This document shows positions 18,537 to 27,059 of a stretch of DNA of 64,000 nt, one piece after another. How positions within the stretch are numbered: position 1 is the stretch's first letter; the number at the start of each line of letters is the position of its first letter. The stretch is from Chryseobacterium formosum. Its GTDB lineage: Bacteria; Bacteroidota; Bacteroidia; Flavobacteriales; Weeksellaceae. Under the pieces are notes generated by a model. It searched no databases. It worked only from the letters and a program-made list of their open reading frames with translations, and had not been told where the DNA came from. Position numbers and translations under genes: made by a program. The stretch is taken from NCBI RefSeq assembly GCF_026460885.1, contig NZ_JAOVZW010000008.1, forward strand, positions 372,001 to 436,000, written 5' to 3'.

Positions 18537-19022
18537 ATGAGCGACCGGAAACCGAGTTACCTCAACTTTGATAGGGAAAATTACCAATGGAGAAGTGATA
18601 TTGATTACCGCAAACATCCCGAATTGTATAAAGTAGGGAAAGGTGAACAAGGAGTTCTTATTTGTGAACCTTATAAAAGCGAAATTGGTCAGTTTTGGCG
18701 TTTTAAAAATCCAGAAATTGCTGAAGAGAGTAGCGATAAAATTTTTGAACTTTTTATTGAGTATTTAGAAAAAAATGATTTTGTAGGAGCAGATATGTCT
18801 CGAAAATATCTTCAGATGGGATTCACCAGAGCGAGAAGATATGCTAATTACAAAGGTGGTAAAAAATATGATGCTGAAGATAATTACAAACCATTAGAAA
18901 GAGATACGGGTGATCCTGAAAAAGCAAAAGCGGCAGAAATATTTTTCAAACGCTGGAAAGAAGCAGAATCAAACGTTATTTATTCTACAATGAAAGAGAT
19001 TTGGAAAAAAGAAAAAGGATAG
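18537..19022 (+). CDS. DUF4385 family protein
   Basis: A 161-residue soluble protein of the DUF4385 family, recognised from WRSDIDYRKHPELYKVGKGE, EIGQFWRFKNPEIA, DMSRKYLQMGFTRARRYANY and the ending with paired tryptophans. No enzymatic role is established for the family. ATG 18537 is chosen over GTG 18531. It follows a small membrane protein gene closely and ends at a terminator (19062-19098) shared with the convergent FAD/NAD(P)-binding gene. Confidence 0.85.
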   Translation: MSDRKPSYLNFDRENYQWRSDIDYRKHPELYKVGKGEQGVLICEPYKSEIGQFWRFKNPEIAEESSDKIFELFIEYLEKNDFVGADMSRKYLQMGFTRARRYANYKGGKKYDAEDNYKPLERDTGDPEKAKAAEIFFKRWKEAESNVIYSTMKEIWKKEKG

Positions 19023-19061
19023 TTTTTAAATTATTAAATCTAAAAGCAAGAAATACATTTA

Positions 19062-19098
19062 AAAAACAGGAACTGAATAATTTCAATTCCTGTTTTTT
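19062..19098. terminator. Terminator between DUF4385 and FAD/NAD(P)-binding genes
   Basis: The stem AAAAACAGGAA-CTGA/TCAA-TTCCTGTTTTT has one offset and is flanked by A- and T-runs on both sides, fitting convergent genes. Confidence 0.75.
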
Positions 19099-19103
19099 TG
19101 AAT

Positions 19104-20891
19104 TTATAAAATTTGTCTTTCCTCAAGTTTCTGATTTTGATCTTCCTGATTTAAAATTGAAAATTCTGATCTGTTAATTGCCATCATAATTCTTTCTGCG
19201 GCTGTATCACAAAAATCGAGTCCGGAATAATCAGGATTTAATCCGCCAATAAAAGGTACTGCCATAATAAATAACCCGTCAATAGGCTGATTGTACAAAT
19301 CAAGCGACTGAAAATAATCGTTGATATTTAATCCCGGAACATTCAGATAATAATTATGTTGATCCGTAGATTTAATTACTTTTTCATCTTCATTGATAAA
19401 CAATTCTTCACCTTTTTGTTGATTTTTAAAACGGAGATAAGCTGCACTTACCAAACTTTGATTTACTAAACTTTTAAAAGGTAAATCTTCCGGATTCATT
19501 TGTTGCTGCCCGATTGAATCAACGAAAATTTCATAATGCTTCTTAATTTCATTACCCTCTTTATCGGTATAAATGTAATCAGCTCCTTCTTGAATATTGG
19601 GCTCAACGGTACTTTCTTCGTCAACTTCAATTAATGTAACAAGTCCGGCTTCATGAAGTGCCATCACTTCTTTGTATGAAGACTGTGGCAATGATGCAAT
19701 AATTATCGTAATTAATGGCATTAAAGTAGACTTCAATCGTAACATATCTTCTGCAGAGAAATGTTTTGCAGGATAATTCATTGCATAACTAAATGCTGCA
19801 AGTTTTTCTTTCCAGGTGATTGATTTCTTTCTTGTGATTGATTTTTCGGCTTCGTAATATTCTGCTTCAAAAAGTTCAAAACTGTCTGTTTTTTCACGAT
19901 AATTGATCATTTTTTCTACAAATTTTTCAATCGTTAAATCTTTAATTAATTCATAGAAATCAGGGTCTTTTTCTTTTAAAGGCTTTTTGAAATTAATTTC
20001 AAAAACATAATCGAGATCTACAAAACCTTGATGACTTTCTTTATATTCATCGATTTCCTGCAACGACATGGCCCATTTTAATGAATAAGAATCGTCTTCA
20101 GAATGAAATCTTAAAGCAGGAAGAAAGCCTCCTTTTGAGAATAAATCTAAACGGAAGTTTTTTGATGAATCATTAAGTTGATAAATTAATTTGTCGCCAT
20201 CTTCAGTAAATTTACCATTCAGCCTTGCTAAAGTTTTTACGGCATCAATTGCCGTGAGAGAAGTTCCCCGTACTGCAACCGCAAAATTAGTTGCATCCTG
20301 AAATTTTGAAGGTGGATAAGGTGAGTCATACCAACCTTTAACCGTTTCCTCATATTTTTTTCGCCAAACGTGACCAGTGCAAATCACAACCTGATCAGCT
20401 AAAAACTCTGTATCGTCTTCATTGTTTTCCGGAATGATTTTAAATTTTCTTTCTGAACTAAAATTTGGAACAATATCTTTTACAGCAGTTTCTGTTTTAA
20501 CAATAATAGTACTTCCTTTTTCTTCGGCAATATCAATCAGCTTTTGGAATTGATCTTCAAGATAGTCTCCCAATAAAAGCCTTGGAATCACCAAGTACGG
20601 ATTTATCTTTTCAGGATCTTTAAAATCATTAAACTTTTCGCTGGGATTTCTTCGGATAAAATCTTCAAAACTGTCTATAAGTTCGGGTAATTCATTTGCT
20701 GAAACATTTGCAACATGTTCATTACAAGATCCAAATTTACCATAAGGCATACCGACTCCAAGTCTGTCGTTTTTCTCGAAAATAAAAATGTTTTTCGGAA
20801 GATTGCTGCTTTTTGTAATATGTTTTAAAAAAAGCAATGCTGCAGGACCTCCGCCAATCACTGCAATATTTTGGGTTATATTTTGATTCAT
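19104..20891 (-). CDS. FAD/NAD(P)-binding protein (COG4529/HpyO-like)
   Basis: A 595-residue flavoprotein. The N-terminus has a dinucleotide-binding motif VIGGGPAALLFLKH and an acidic strand end IFEKND. The family sequence GMPYGKFGSCNEHVANVSAN follows, and then a second Rossmann segment VVICTGHVWRKKYEE and AVRGTSLTAIDAVKTL at about residue 205. The C-terminal part ends GGLNPDYSGLDFCDTAAERI. Members of this group resemble flavin monooxygenases or oxidoreductases, but their substrates are mostly unknown. It is transcribed away from the DUF2383 gene. Confidence 0.8.
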   Translation of the reverse strand: MNQNITQNIAVIGGGPAALLFLKHITKSSNLPKNIFIFEKNDRLGVGMPYGKFGSCNEHVANVSANELPELIDSFEDFIRRNPSEKFNDFKDPEKINPYLVIPRLLLGDYLEDQFQKLIDIAEEKGSTIIVKTETAVKDIVPNFSSERKFKIIPENNEDDTEFLADQVVICTGHVWRKKYEETVKGWYDSPYPPSKFQDATNFAVAVRGTSLTAIDAVKTLARLNGKFTEDGDKLIYQLNDSSKNFRLDLFSKGGFLPALRFHSEDDSYSLKWAMSLQEIDEYKESHQGFVDLDYVFEINFKKPLKEKDPDFYELIKDLTIEKFVEKMINYREKTDSFELFEAEYYEAEKSITRKKSITWKEKLAAFSYAMNYPAKHFSAEDMLRLKSTLMPLITIIIASLPQSSYKEVMALHEAGLVTLIEVDEESTVEPNIQEGADYIYTDKEGNEIKKHYEIFVDSIGQQQMNPEDLPFKSLVNQSLVSAAYLRFKNQQKGEELFINEDEKVIKSTDQHNYYLNVPGLNINDYFQSLDLYNQPIDGLFIMAVPFIGGLNPDYSGLDFCDTAAERIMMAINRSEFSILNQEDQNQKLEERQIL

Positions 20892-21078
20892 AGAATTTTT
20901 TGTCGATCTAATTGAAATTCAAATAATGTTCCTTAAATGAATTCTTGTATTGAAAAAATAATTATGTGTTTATGATTACAAACATATTCAAGAGCTTATT
21001 TAGATAATTCAACCCTTTTTTTGATTAAAAAACAAAATATACCACACATCATATGTTTAGCATTATTTAACACTTCAA

Positions 21079-21094
21079 TGGTATGGTGGTTGCA
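21079..21094 (+). promoter_or_regulatory. Sigma-54-type (-24/-12) promoter of the DUF2383 gene
   Basis: The sequence TGGTAT-GGTGG-TTGCA has GG and GC exactly ten bases apart, as required for RpoN promoters. An ATG at 21083 lies within this element, which supports the later start at 21125. A stronger copy of the same motif lies 670 bp downstream. Confidence 0.6.
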
Positions 21095-21124
21095 AGAAGT
21101 AAGGCTCACCACAAAAATATTATT

Positions 21125-21577
21125 ATGCAAAACGAAAAAACAGTATCGGTATTAAACGATTTATTGAACATCACAAATGACAGAATTCAAGGGTTTTCAA
21201 AAGTAGAAGACAAAGTTTGGGATATTTATTCACCTGTAAAAGGAGATTATGATCAAATGGTAGCTCAATCTCAGGTAATGAAATCAGAATTGATCAATTT
21301 AATTACAGAAAGAGGAGGAGAGCCGGATAATACAGGAAGTACAGCCGGAGCAATTCACAGAGGCTGGATTGATGTTAAAAATTCATTTTCAGGAGATAAA
21401 ACCGAATCAACATTGGGAAATGTTGTATTTGGGGAAGGAGCGGCTATTGATGCTTATCAGGATGCTTTAGACAGCGGAGATCTTTGTCCGGAAAGTTCAA
21501 GAGTTGTGAGCGATCAGCTTCATCATTTAAAATCTTCATACAGTAAATTTAATAACTTAAACGAGTTGAAAAATTAA
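21125..21577 (+). CDS. DUF2383 / PA2169-type four-helix-bundle protein
   Basis: A 150-residue helical protein of the PA2169/DUF2383 family (EKTVSVLNDLLNITNDRIQG at residues 3-22, GSTAGAIHRGWIDVKNSF near 78, and a paired helix ending DQLHHLKSSYSKF). It is a ferritin-like four-helix bundle; related proteins are associated with general stress, but the function is not established. The ATG at 21125 is chosen because the earlier ATG at 21083 lies inside the -24/-12 promoter. Small genes with related promoters follow. Confidence 0.85.
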   Translation: MQNEKTVSVLNDLLNITNDRIQGFSKVEDKVWDIYSPVKGDYDQMVAQSQVMKSELINLITERGGEPDNTGSTAGAIHRGWIDVKNSFSGDKTESTLGNVVFGEGAAIDAYQDALDSGDLCPESSRVVSDQLHHLKSSYSKFNNLNELKN

Positions 21578-21746
21578 TCTAAGATCTATTTGAAATTCAA
21601 TTTGAAATACGATGATTAATAATCGTTAATTACAAATATAATCCTAAAAAGAAATTTTTAGGATTTTTTATTTTATGTTGATTTTCTGTTAATTATAATG
21701 AAATATTATAAAATAAAATGAAAATTATTTATTTCTAAACTTGTGA

Positions 21747-21762
21747 TGGCACACCGATTGCA
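21747..21762 (+). promoter_or_regulatory. Consensus sigma-54 promoter
   Basis: TGGCAC-ACCGA-TTGCA is an exact match to the RpoN -24/-12 consensus with correct GG-N10-GC spacing, 27 bp before the ATG at 21789. Confidence 0.75.
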
Positions 21763-21788
21763 AAAGGGAATATACCAATCAAAATATA

Positions 21789-22028
21789 ATGGAATTAAGT
21801 GTTAATGCAGATGTGACAAGTAATGATGTTGTAAAAGTAGTACTTGCACTTTTAGATAAAGACCTTCAGGAAATGATGAATTATTGCACTCAAAATAAAT
21901 GGAAATTTGAAATGCTTAATTCTAATAATCTACAGCTTTTCGTGCCTAGTAATTCATTGCATCTTCTGTTTTATTTGGGCCATCAGATTTTGTCGGGTAC
22001 AAATAATTCTGAATTGCAAAATTCTTAA
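21789..22028 (+). CDS. Small protein of unknown function behind a sigma-54 promoter
   Basis: A 79-residue soluble protein (starts MELSVNADVTSNDVVKVV) with a helical middle (ALLDKDLQEMMNYC) and hydrophobic C-terminal segment (LHLLFYLGHQIL). No family is recognised. It sits directly behind a near-perfect -24/-12 promoter and between the DUF2383 gene and an OmpA-like gene, which suggests a role in an RpoN-dependent stress or envelope response. Confidence 0.6.
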   Translation: MELSVNADVTSNDVVKVVLALLDKDLQEMMNYCTQNKWKFEMLNSNNLQLFVPSNSLHLLFYLGHQILSGTNNSELQNS

Positions 22029-22160
22029 AATCATTACCTATTTTTAAACCTATATTTTAAAATTGCGATTTTTAATTTAAATAACATTTTTAATTTAAAT
22101 TATTCTAATAATCAGTGTTTTAAGGTTTAAAAAATAAATTATTTTAACTAAAATTGTTTA

Positions 22161-22180
22161 TTTGGTACAGTAATTGGATA
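22161..22180 (+). promoter_or_regulatory. Weak sigma-54-like site before the OmpA-like gene
   Basis: TTGGTAC-AGTAA-TTGGA keeps the -24 GG and -12 G spacing but has GG instead of GC at -12. It lies about 120 bp before the ATG. Suggestive only because of the two better sites just upstream. Confidence 0.3.
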
Positions 22181-22297
22181 TAGGAAGGCACAGCTGAAAA
22201 CCCGTACTGAAAAGTGCATTAGGAAAAATTAGATAGATATAAAAGAATTAAAATATTCTGGTATTTATCATCAATTTGAAATAATTAAAATTTTTAT

Positions 22298-23764
22298 ATG
22301 AAAACAAAACTAGCAATTTTATCGCTCGCGATAGCGGTACCATCATGTGTATTTGCACAGGATTCAATTAAGGTAAGCAACAATGGGGAATATCCAAATA
22401 CCTTCTCGTCAGGTTCGGCAAACGTAGAGCGTTTTACGCAGTCTTCTAAAAGATTTAATGATTGGTCAATTTCCTTCGGTGCAGGAGTTCCTTTAGTGCA
22501 GTATGCAGATCTTACATCATTAAAATTCGGTAAGGGTGCAGGAAAAAGTTTGGTAGGATACTCTGCTTATTTAAGTATTGATAAAGCAATTAGTCATACT
22601 TTCGGATTAAAGTTACAATATGACCGTGGAGAAACTCGTCAAGGTGCTTTTTACACGAGAGATGCAGCTCCTGCAAATGCTTCTGCAAATGGACAATATG
22701 GAGGTAGAACTCAATATGATGCTATCTCTATTTTAGGGGATCTTAATTTAACAAATCTTTTCAGAAGAGTTGATAATAAATCTCCATACAGATGGGCATT
22801 GCACGGTTATGCTGGTGTAGGAACTATTGGTTACAGAGCTTATTTGAAAGATGAAACTGGTCAACGTTTGGTAACAGAAGTTAAGCCAATTAGAGATGGT
22901 CTTTCGTTTTTTGGACAAGGAGGTGCTGGTTTGAAATATAAAATCAACAGAAGATTAGATATTGAAGGAAGAGTAATGTACATTGTTACTACCGATGACA
23001 CTTTTGATGGTGGAGACAGTGTGGTAAATATGAGAAAAGATAATAATTCAGATAATTTTATCAATGCTACTCTAGGTCTTTCAGTGAAATTAGGTAAACA
23101 CGAATCTCACTTAATGTGGCATGATCCGCTTCAGGAAATTTATTACAGAACGGATGTTTTAGAGTCTAAAATCAACGATGTAGAAGTTTGTAAAGCAGGT
23201 GATGCAGATAATGACGGAGTTTGTGATGATTGGGACAGACAGCTTGATACTCCTGCAGGAGCAAGAGTTGACGGATCTGGAGTTGCACTGGATGTAGATA
23301 TGGATGGAGTTATTGATCTTTATGATAAATGTGTAACAGTTCCAGGACCGGTAGAAAATAACGGTTGCCCGGTTACTACTGCACAAACTCCAAATTCAGG
23401 ATCAGTGACAGAAGCTGAAACTAAATTAGACGGAATTGAATTTGAACTTAATTCAGACAAGATTTTATCGAATAATACACCAATTTTGAATAATGCGGTA
23501 GGTTATATCAATTCATCAAATGGTGCTTATACTGTTGTAGGAGCTACTGATACGAGAGGAAGCGAGGCTTATAACCAAAAATTATCTCAAAACAGAGCTA
23601 ATAACGTGAAAGATTATTTAATTAAAAACGGTGTAGAATCTACAAAGCTAGACGCACAAGGAAATGGAAAAAATGATTTGAAATATCCTGAATGTGATCC
23701 TGCATCAAAATGCCCGGAATGGAAAAATAAAGCAAATAGAAGAGTGTACTTTAAAGCAAAATAA
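22298..23764 (+). CDS. OmpA-family outer-membrane protein with thrombospondin type-3 repeats
   Basis: A 488-residue exported protein. A signal peptide of ~20 residues ends VFAQ. An N-terminal outer-membrane beta-barrel (to ~residue 280) is followed by calcium-binding TSP3-type repeats (DADNDGVCDDWD, DVDMDGVIDLYDKC) and a C-terminal OmpA peptidoglycan-binding domain (GATDTRGSEAYNQKLSQNRA ... NRRVYFKAK). It tethers the outer membrane to peptidoglycan and may be one of the major outer-membrane proteins. A terminator follows 20 bp after the stop. Confidence 0.92.
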   Translation: MKTKLAILSLAIAVPSCVFAQDSIKVSNNGEYPNTFSSGSANVERFTQSSKRFNDWSISFGAGVPLVQYADLTSLKFGKGAGKSLVGYSAYLSIDKAISHTFGLKLQYDRGETRQGAFYTRDAAPANASANGQYGGRTQYDAISILGDLNLTNLFRRVDNKSPYRWALHGYAGVGTIGYRAYLKDETGQRLVTEVKPIRDGLSFFGQGGAGLKYKINRRLDIEGRVMYIVTTDDTFDGGDSVVNMRKDNNSDNFINATLGLSVKLGKHESHLMWHDPLQEIYYRTDVLESKINDVEVCKAGDADNDGVCDDWDRQLDTPAGARVDGSGVALDVDMDGVIDLYDKCVTVPGPVENNGCPVTTAQTPNSGSVTEAETKLDGIEFELNSDKILSNNTPILNNAVGYINSSNGAYTVVGATDTRGSEAYNQKLSQNRANNVKDYLIKNGVESTKLDAQGNGKNDLKYPECDPASKCPEWKNKANRRVYFKAK

Positions 23765-23783
23765 ATTGTACTATTTTATAGTG

Positions 23784-23810
23784 AGACCGTCATTGATGAC
23801 GGTCTTTTTT
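23784..23810 (+). terminator. Terminator after the OmpA-like gene
   Basis: The 8-bp stem GACCGTCA/TGACGGTC with a TTGA loop is followed by six T residues. Confidence 0.9.
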
Positions 23811-23945
23811 GTTTTTCAGAGCCAAATTAAAACACAGAAATTATTTCTTTAAATAATATTTCTTCAAAAAACATTATCCAAATCATAAAAAATAATCCTG
23901 TACAAATTTTATCTTTGTTACCGTTTGCAATAAATGAGAACGATT

Positions 23946-24299
23946 ATGAAAAAGATTCTAATTTTTGATGACGACAGATCTATTCTCGAAGTGTTTACCA
24001 TCATCTTTGCCGAAAACGGTTATGATGTTGAAATATCTGAAACTTCACACGATATTATTGAAAGAGTAGAAGTATTCAAACCAGATTTAATTTTAATGGA
24101 TAACTGGATTCCTGAAATTGGTGGAATAGAAGCACTAAAACTTTTAAGAAATCATCAGGATTTCAAAAATATACCTGTGATTTATGTAAGCGCAAATAGT
24201 GATATCGTTTCTTTAGCAAAAAAAGCTCAGGCAAATGATTACATTGCAAAACCTTTTGATCTTACAGAACTGGAAACTAAAGTCGAAAAATTTTTCTGA
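23946..24299 (+). CDS. Single-domain response regulator (CheY-like)
   Basis: A 117-residue receiver from ATG 23946 (an in-frame ATG at 23934 adds four residues). It has the acidic pocket DDD in ILIFDDDRS, a phospho-acceptor D in LILMDNWIP, S in VIYVSAN and K in YIAKPFD. There is no output domain. The -7 box TATCTTTG is at 23910-23917, so it is transcribed alone and is an orphan receiver, possibly serving one of the orphan PAS kinases of the region. It is closely similar in length and motifs to the receiver at 8589-8960. Confidence 0.92.
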   Translation: MKKILIFDDDRSILEVFTIIFAENGYDVEISETSHDIIERVEVFKPDLILMDNWIPEIGGIEALKLLRNHQDFKNIPVIYVSANSDIVSLAKKAQANDYIAKPFDLTELETKVEKFF

Positions 24300-24310
24300 A
24301 GAAGGAAAAA

Positions 24311-25645
24311 TTAATTATGATTTTTAGTAAGATGCAGTATCGTATATTGCCATGCGTCTAATGTCACAATCATTGTAGAATCAACATTTCTTTTTTTACC
24401 AGTGAATATATTGGTGTAAATACCTTGATCGAAGGATGTGTCGAGTTGTACAATAAGATGGTCTTTAGAAAGATTGATAATGCTTAAAACCTTATCCCCA
24501 TTTTTTTCCCTGACAAAAGAGATAACCTGATCCATTTTATCATTCATAATTCTTACCATTTCACCACCGTATTGGCCATTCCATAATGCCTGGTTTTTAT
24601 GTTTTAGGTTAAAAAGCTTTGTGTAAAGTTTTGAAAATTCATGAGTTTTCCATTCAATGGGATCTTTTTCAAAAAACTCGAGCGAGCGGTTTAATCCTGC
24701 TTCCTGACCGCTGTATACAAGTGGAATTCCGTCCATCATCACATTAAAAACAATCACAGCTTTTAAAGCAACACCAAAATTACTGTACTGATTCCCTTCC
24801 CATGAATTTTTATCGTGATTATCTATGAAATTCATACGAATTCCTTTTTTAGGAAAAAATGAAACGTGCTCTGCCAAATAAGCTTCCGTCAATGTCTTTA
24901 CACTTAATCCTTGTACTGAAATAAGATGCAGAATATTCCAAAGTGTCCAGTTGTAAGTAGAGTCAAATGCTTTTCTGTGAAGTTCTTTGTCTTCAGCTTC
25001 AGCAAGCATGAAAACTGGTTTTATAGCATCTAATTCCTCTCTTGCATTTTCCCAAAAATCTATCGGAACAAAGCTTGCAATATCACAACGATAACCGTCG
25101 ATATCAAATTCTTTTACCCAATATTTTAATGCGTCGGTCATGTATTTTCTTAAAGCAGGATTTTTATAATCAAATTCTATAATATCATCATAATCTCTCC
25201 ATCGGGTAGATTGAAAGGTGTTTTTTCTGGATTTCATGTACCAGTCAGGATGTTTTTCAACCAATTCGTTGTCCCAACTTGTATGGTTTGCCACCCAATC
25301 GATGATAACAAACATTCCAGCTTCATGAATTGCCTTTATGAGATCTCTAAAATCTTTTTCTGAGCCAAATTCAGGATTGATTCCGTAATAATCTTTTACA
25401 GAATAGTAACTTCCCAATGTTCCTTTACGATGAACTTCACCAATCGGGTGAATTGGCATAAGCCAGATAATATCAATACCCATTTTTTTTAACCTTGAAA
25501 GCTGTTTAATGACTGCCTGAAAAGTTCCCTCTTTAGAAAACTGACGTATATTCAGCTCATAAATTGTAGCATTTTTCACCCATTCCGGAGTGATAATTTC
25601 CACATAATTTTTTGGTTCGTATCGGGAATTGGTAATTTGTTTCAT
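24311..25645 (-). CDS. GH13 alpha-amylase family glycosidase
   Basis: A 444-residue (beta/alpha)8 glycosidase from ATG 25645; an upstream in-frame ATG at 25708 would add a 21-residue extension without family likeness. The catalytic triad is visible: nucleophile D188 (GYRCDIA), acid/base E216 (MLAEAED) and D278 (FIDNHD), with the substrate-binding VIIDWVANHT region. There is no signal peptide, so it probably acts in the cytoplasm on maltodextrins or glycogen. A short C-terminal beta domain follows. It converges with a receiver gene. Confidence 0.9.
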   Translation of the reverse strand: MKQITNSRYEPKNYVEIITPEWVKNATIYELNIRQFSKEGTFQAVIKQLSRLKKMGIDIIWLMPIHPIGEVHRKGTLGSYYSVKDYYGINPEFGSEKDFRDLIKAIHEAGMFVIIDWVANHTSWDNELVEKHPDWYMKSRKNTFQSTRWRDYDDIIEFDYKNPALRKYMTDALKYWVKEFDIDGYRCDIASFVPIDFWENAREELDAIKPVFMLAEAEDKELHRKAFDSTYNWTLWNILHLISVQGLSVKTLTEAYLAEHVSFFPKKGIRMNFIDNHDKNSWEGNQYSNFGVALKAVIVFNVMMDGIPLVYSGQEAGLNRSLEFFEKDPIEWKTHEFSKLYTKLFNLKHKNQALWNGQYGGEMVRIMNDKMDQVISFVREKNGDKVLSIINLSKDHLIVQLDTSFDQGIYTNIFTGKKRNVDSTMIVTLDAWQYTILHLTKNHN

Positions 25646-25874
25646 AAATAATAGGGGAGATTTTGCTGGAATAATATTGTGCAAGAAATAACTGTACCAA
25701 TTAATCACCCAATTTATGGGATTGAATTTTTTTCAATGATTTTATTCAATAGGAATCAAATTTCATTTAAAAATTAAATAAGATATTTAAAAAGACACTT
25801 AGGTTTAATTTTTGTAAATAATTGAACATTGATGAGACGTTTGTCTTCTTGAAGAAACACCAAATAATATTTTT

Positions 25875-26645
25875 ATGATACCAAAAAAAATACATTACTG
25901 CTGGTTTGGCGGTAACGAAAAAGATGAATTGGCAAAACATTGCTTTGCAACATGGAGAAAAATTCACCCTGATTTCGAAATTATAGAATGGAACGAATCT
26001 AATGCTCCGATTCAAGATAATAACTATGTGAAAGAAGCTTTTGAGGAAGGAAAATGGGCTTTTGTTTCAGATTATGTGCGTTCCAAAGTAATGCTTGAGC
26101 ATGGTGGAATATATATGGACACTGATATGGAATTGAAGCTTCCTTTAGACGAATTTCTCAACGAAAAAGCAGTATGTGGTTTTGAAGTAAAAGGCGTTCC
26201 GTACTCGGCATTTTGGATGGCAGAACCGGGACATCAGCTTTCAAAAGATTTTGTAACTTATTACGATAAACAAGATGGTTTTGAAGAAAGAATCAATACA
26301 GATATTTTTTCCGAAATGCTCGAGAAAGATTATGGAGCAGACCGATTTTCAGATACCATTCAAAAGCTTAAACATGGGGTAACTTTGTATCCATCAGTTT
26401 ATTTTTCGCAAGACTTACCAAAAAATTATGTGAGTCATCATTTCAACGGATCTTGGTTTGGAGGTGATGAAGAAAATACCCATAAAACGATGGTAAATAT
26501 TTACGGTTTATTAGAAAGACTCGTGAATGAAAAGAATGCAGAAAAAGCTGTTCACAGTATTATCAATGAGCACAAAATTATTGATGTGACAAAGATATTG
26601 GATCTTTTACCAAAGGAGAAAATTAGAGAATATTTGGAAGATTAG
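25875..26645 (+). CDS. DXD-motif glycosyltransferase (GT32-like)
   Basis: A 256-residue soluble transferase of the capsule/OCH1-like group: PKKIHYCWFGG at the N-terminus, VSDYVRSKVMLEHGGIYMDT leading into the DTD metal/nucleotide-sugar motif (D82, D84), and a C-terminal HHFNGSW. It transfers a hexose to a surface glycan or lipid precursor at the inner face of the membrane. No other glycan genes are nearby, so the acceptor is unknown. It is followed by an intergenic repeat. Confidence 0.87.
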   Translation: MIPKKIHYCWFGGNEKDELAKHCFATWRKIHPDFEIIEWNESNAPIQDNNYVKEAFEEGKWAFVSDYVRSKVMLEHGGIYMDTDMELKLPLDEFLNEKAVCGFEVKGVPYSAFWMAEPGHQLSKDFVTYYDKQDGFEERINTDIFSEMLEKDYGADRFSDTIQKLKHGVTLYPSVYFSQDLPKNYVSHHFNGSWFGGDEENTHKTMVNIYGLLERLVNEKNAEKAVHSIINEHKIIDVTKILDLLPKEKIREYLED

Positions 26646-26700
26646 TTTTGTTGTACTTTAAGTTAACTCTGATATAAGATTTATTTATTGTGTTGGAATT

Positions 26701-27000
26701 AACAAATGTCTCCAATTGTCTTTAGTTGGAGACATTTGTTGATTTTTGACTTTGAAACATGTTATACAACAATTTTATAGATAACTTAGCTTGTTTTAGT
26801 CATATTAAAAAGAATTGACTCTCATGAATTTAACACTTAGGATTTCTTGTAGTTATAAAGTTTTTGCAATATAATTTTAAGAATTTGGAACAATCTAAAT
26901 TGTCATAATTTGGTTTTAGTTTATTTTGATTGTCTTTTTACCTTCATACAAAGATTTTAGGAAAATTATATTATAGAGTTTTTGCAGTCACCAACTGCTT
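26701..27000 (+). repeat. Dispersed intergenic repeat, copy A
   Basis: The gap between the glycosyltransferase and PIG-L genes holds one copy of a ~300-bp diverged repeat also found at 32041-32275 and 44561-44885. It begins with a perfect 15-bp hairpin (26701-26715 with 26726-26740) and shares with copy B stretches such as TATAAAGTTTTTGCAATATA and the ends of AACAATCTAAATTGTCAT. No coding potential is visible. The 3' end runs into the promoter of the PIG-L gene (-7 box TATATTTG at 27034-27041). Confidence 0.65.
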
Positions 27001-27059
27001 TTTCTTTTACGTTTGAAAGATAAACGATTTACTTATATTTGCCCGCAAAGCAAATTCAA

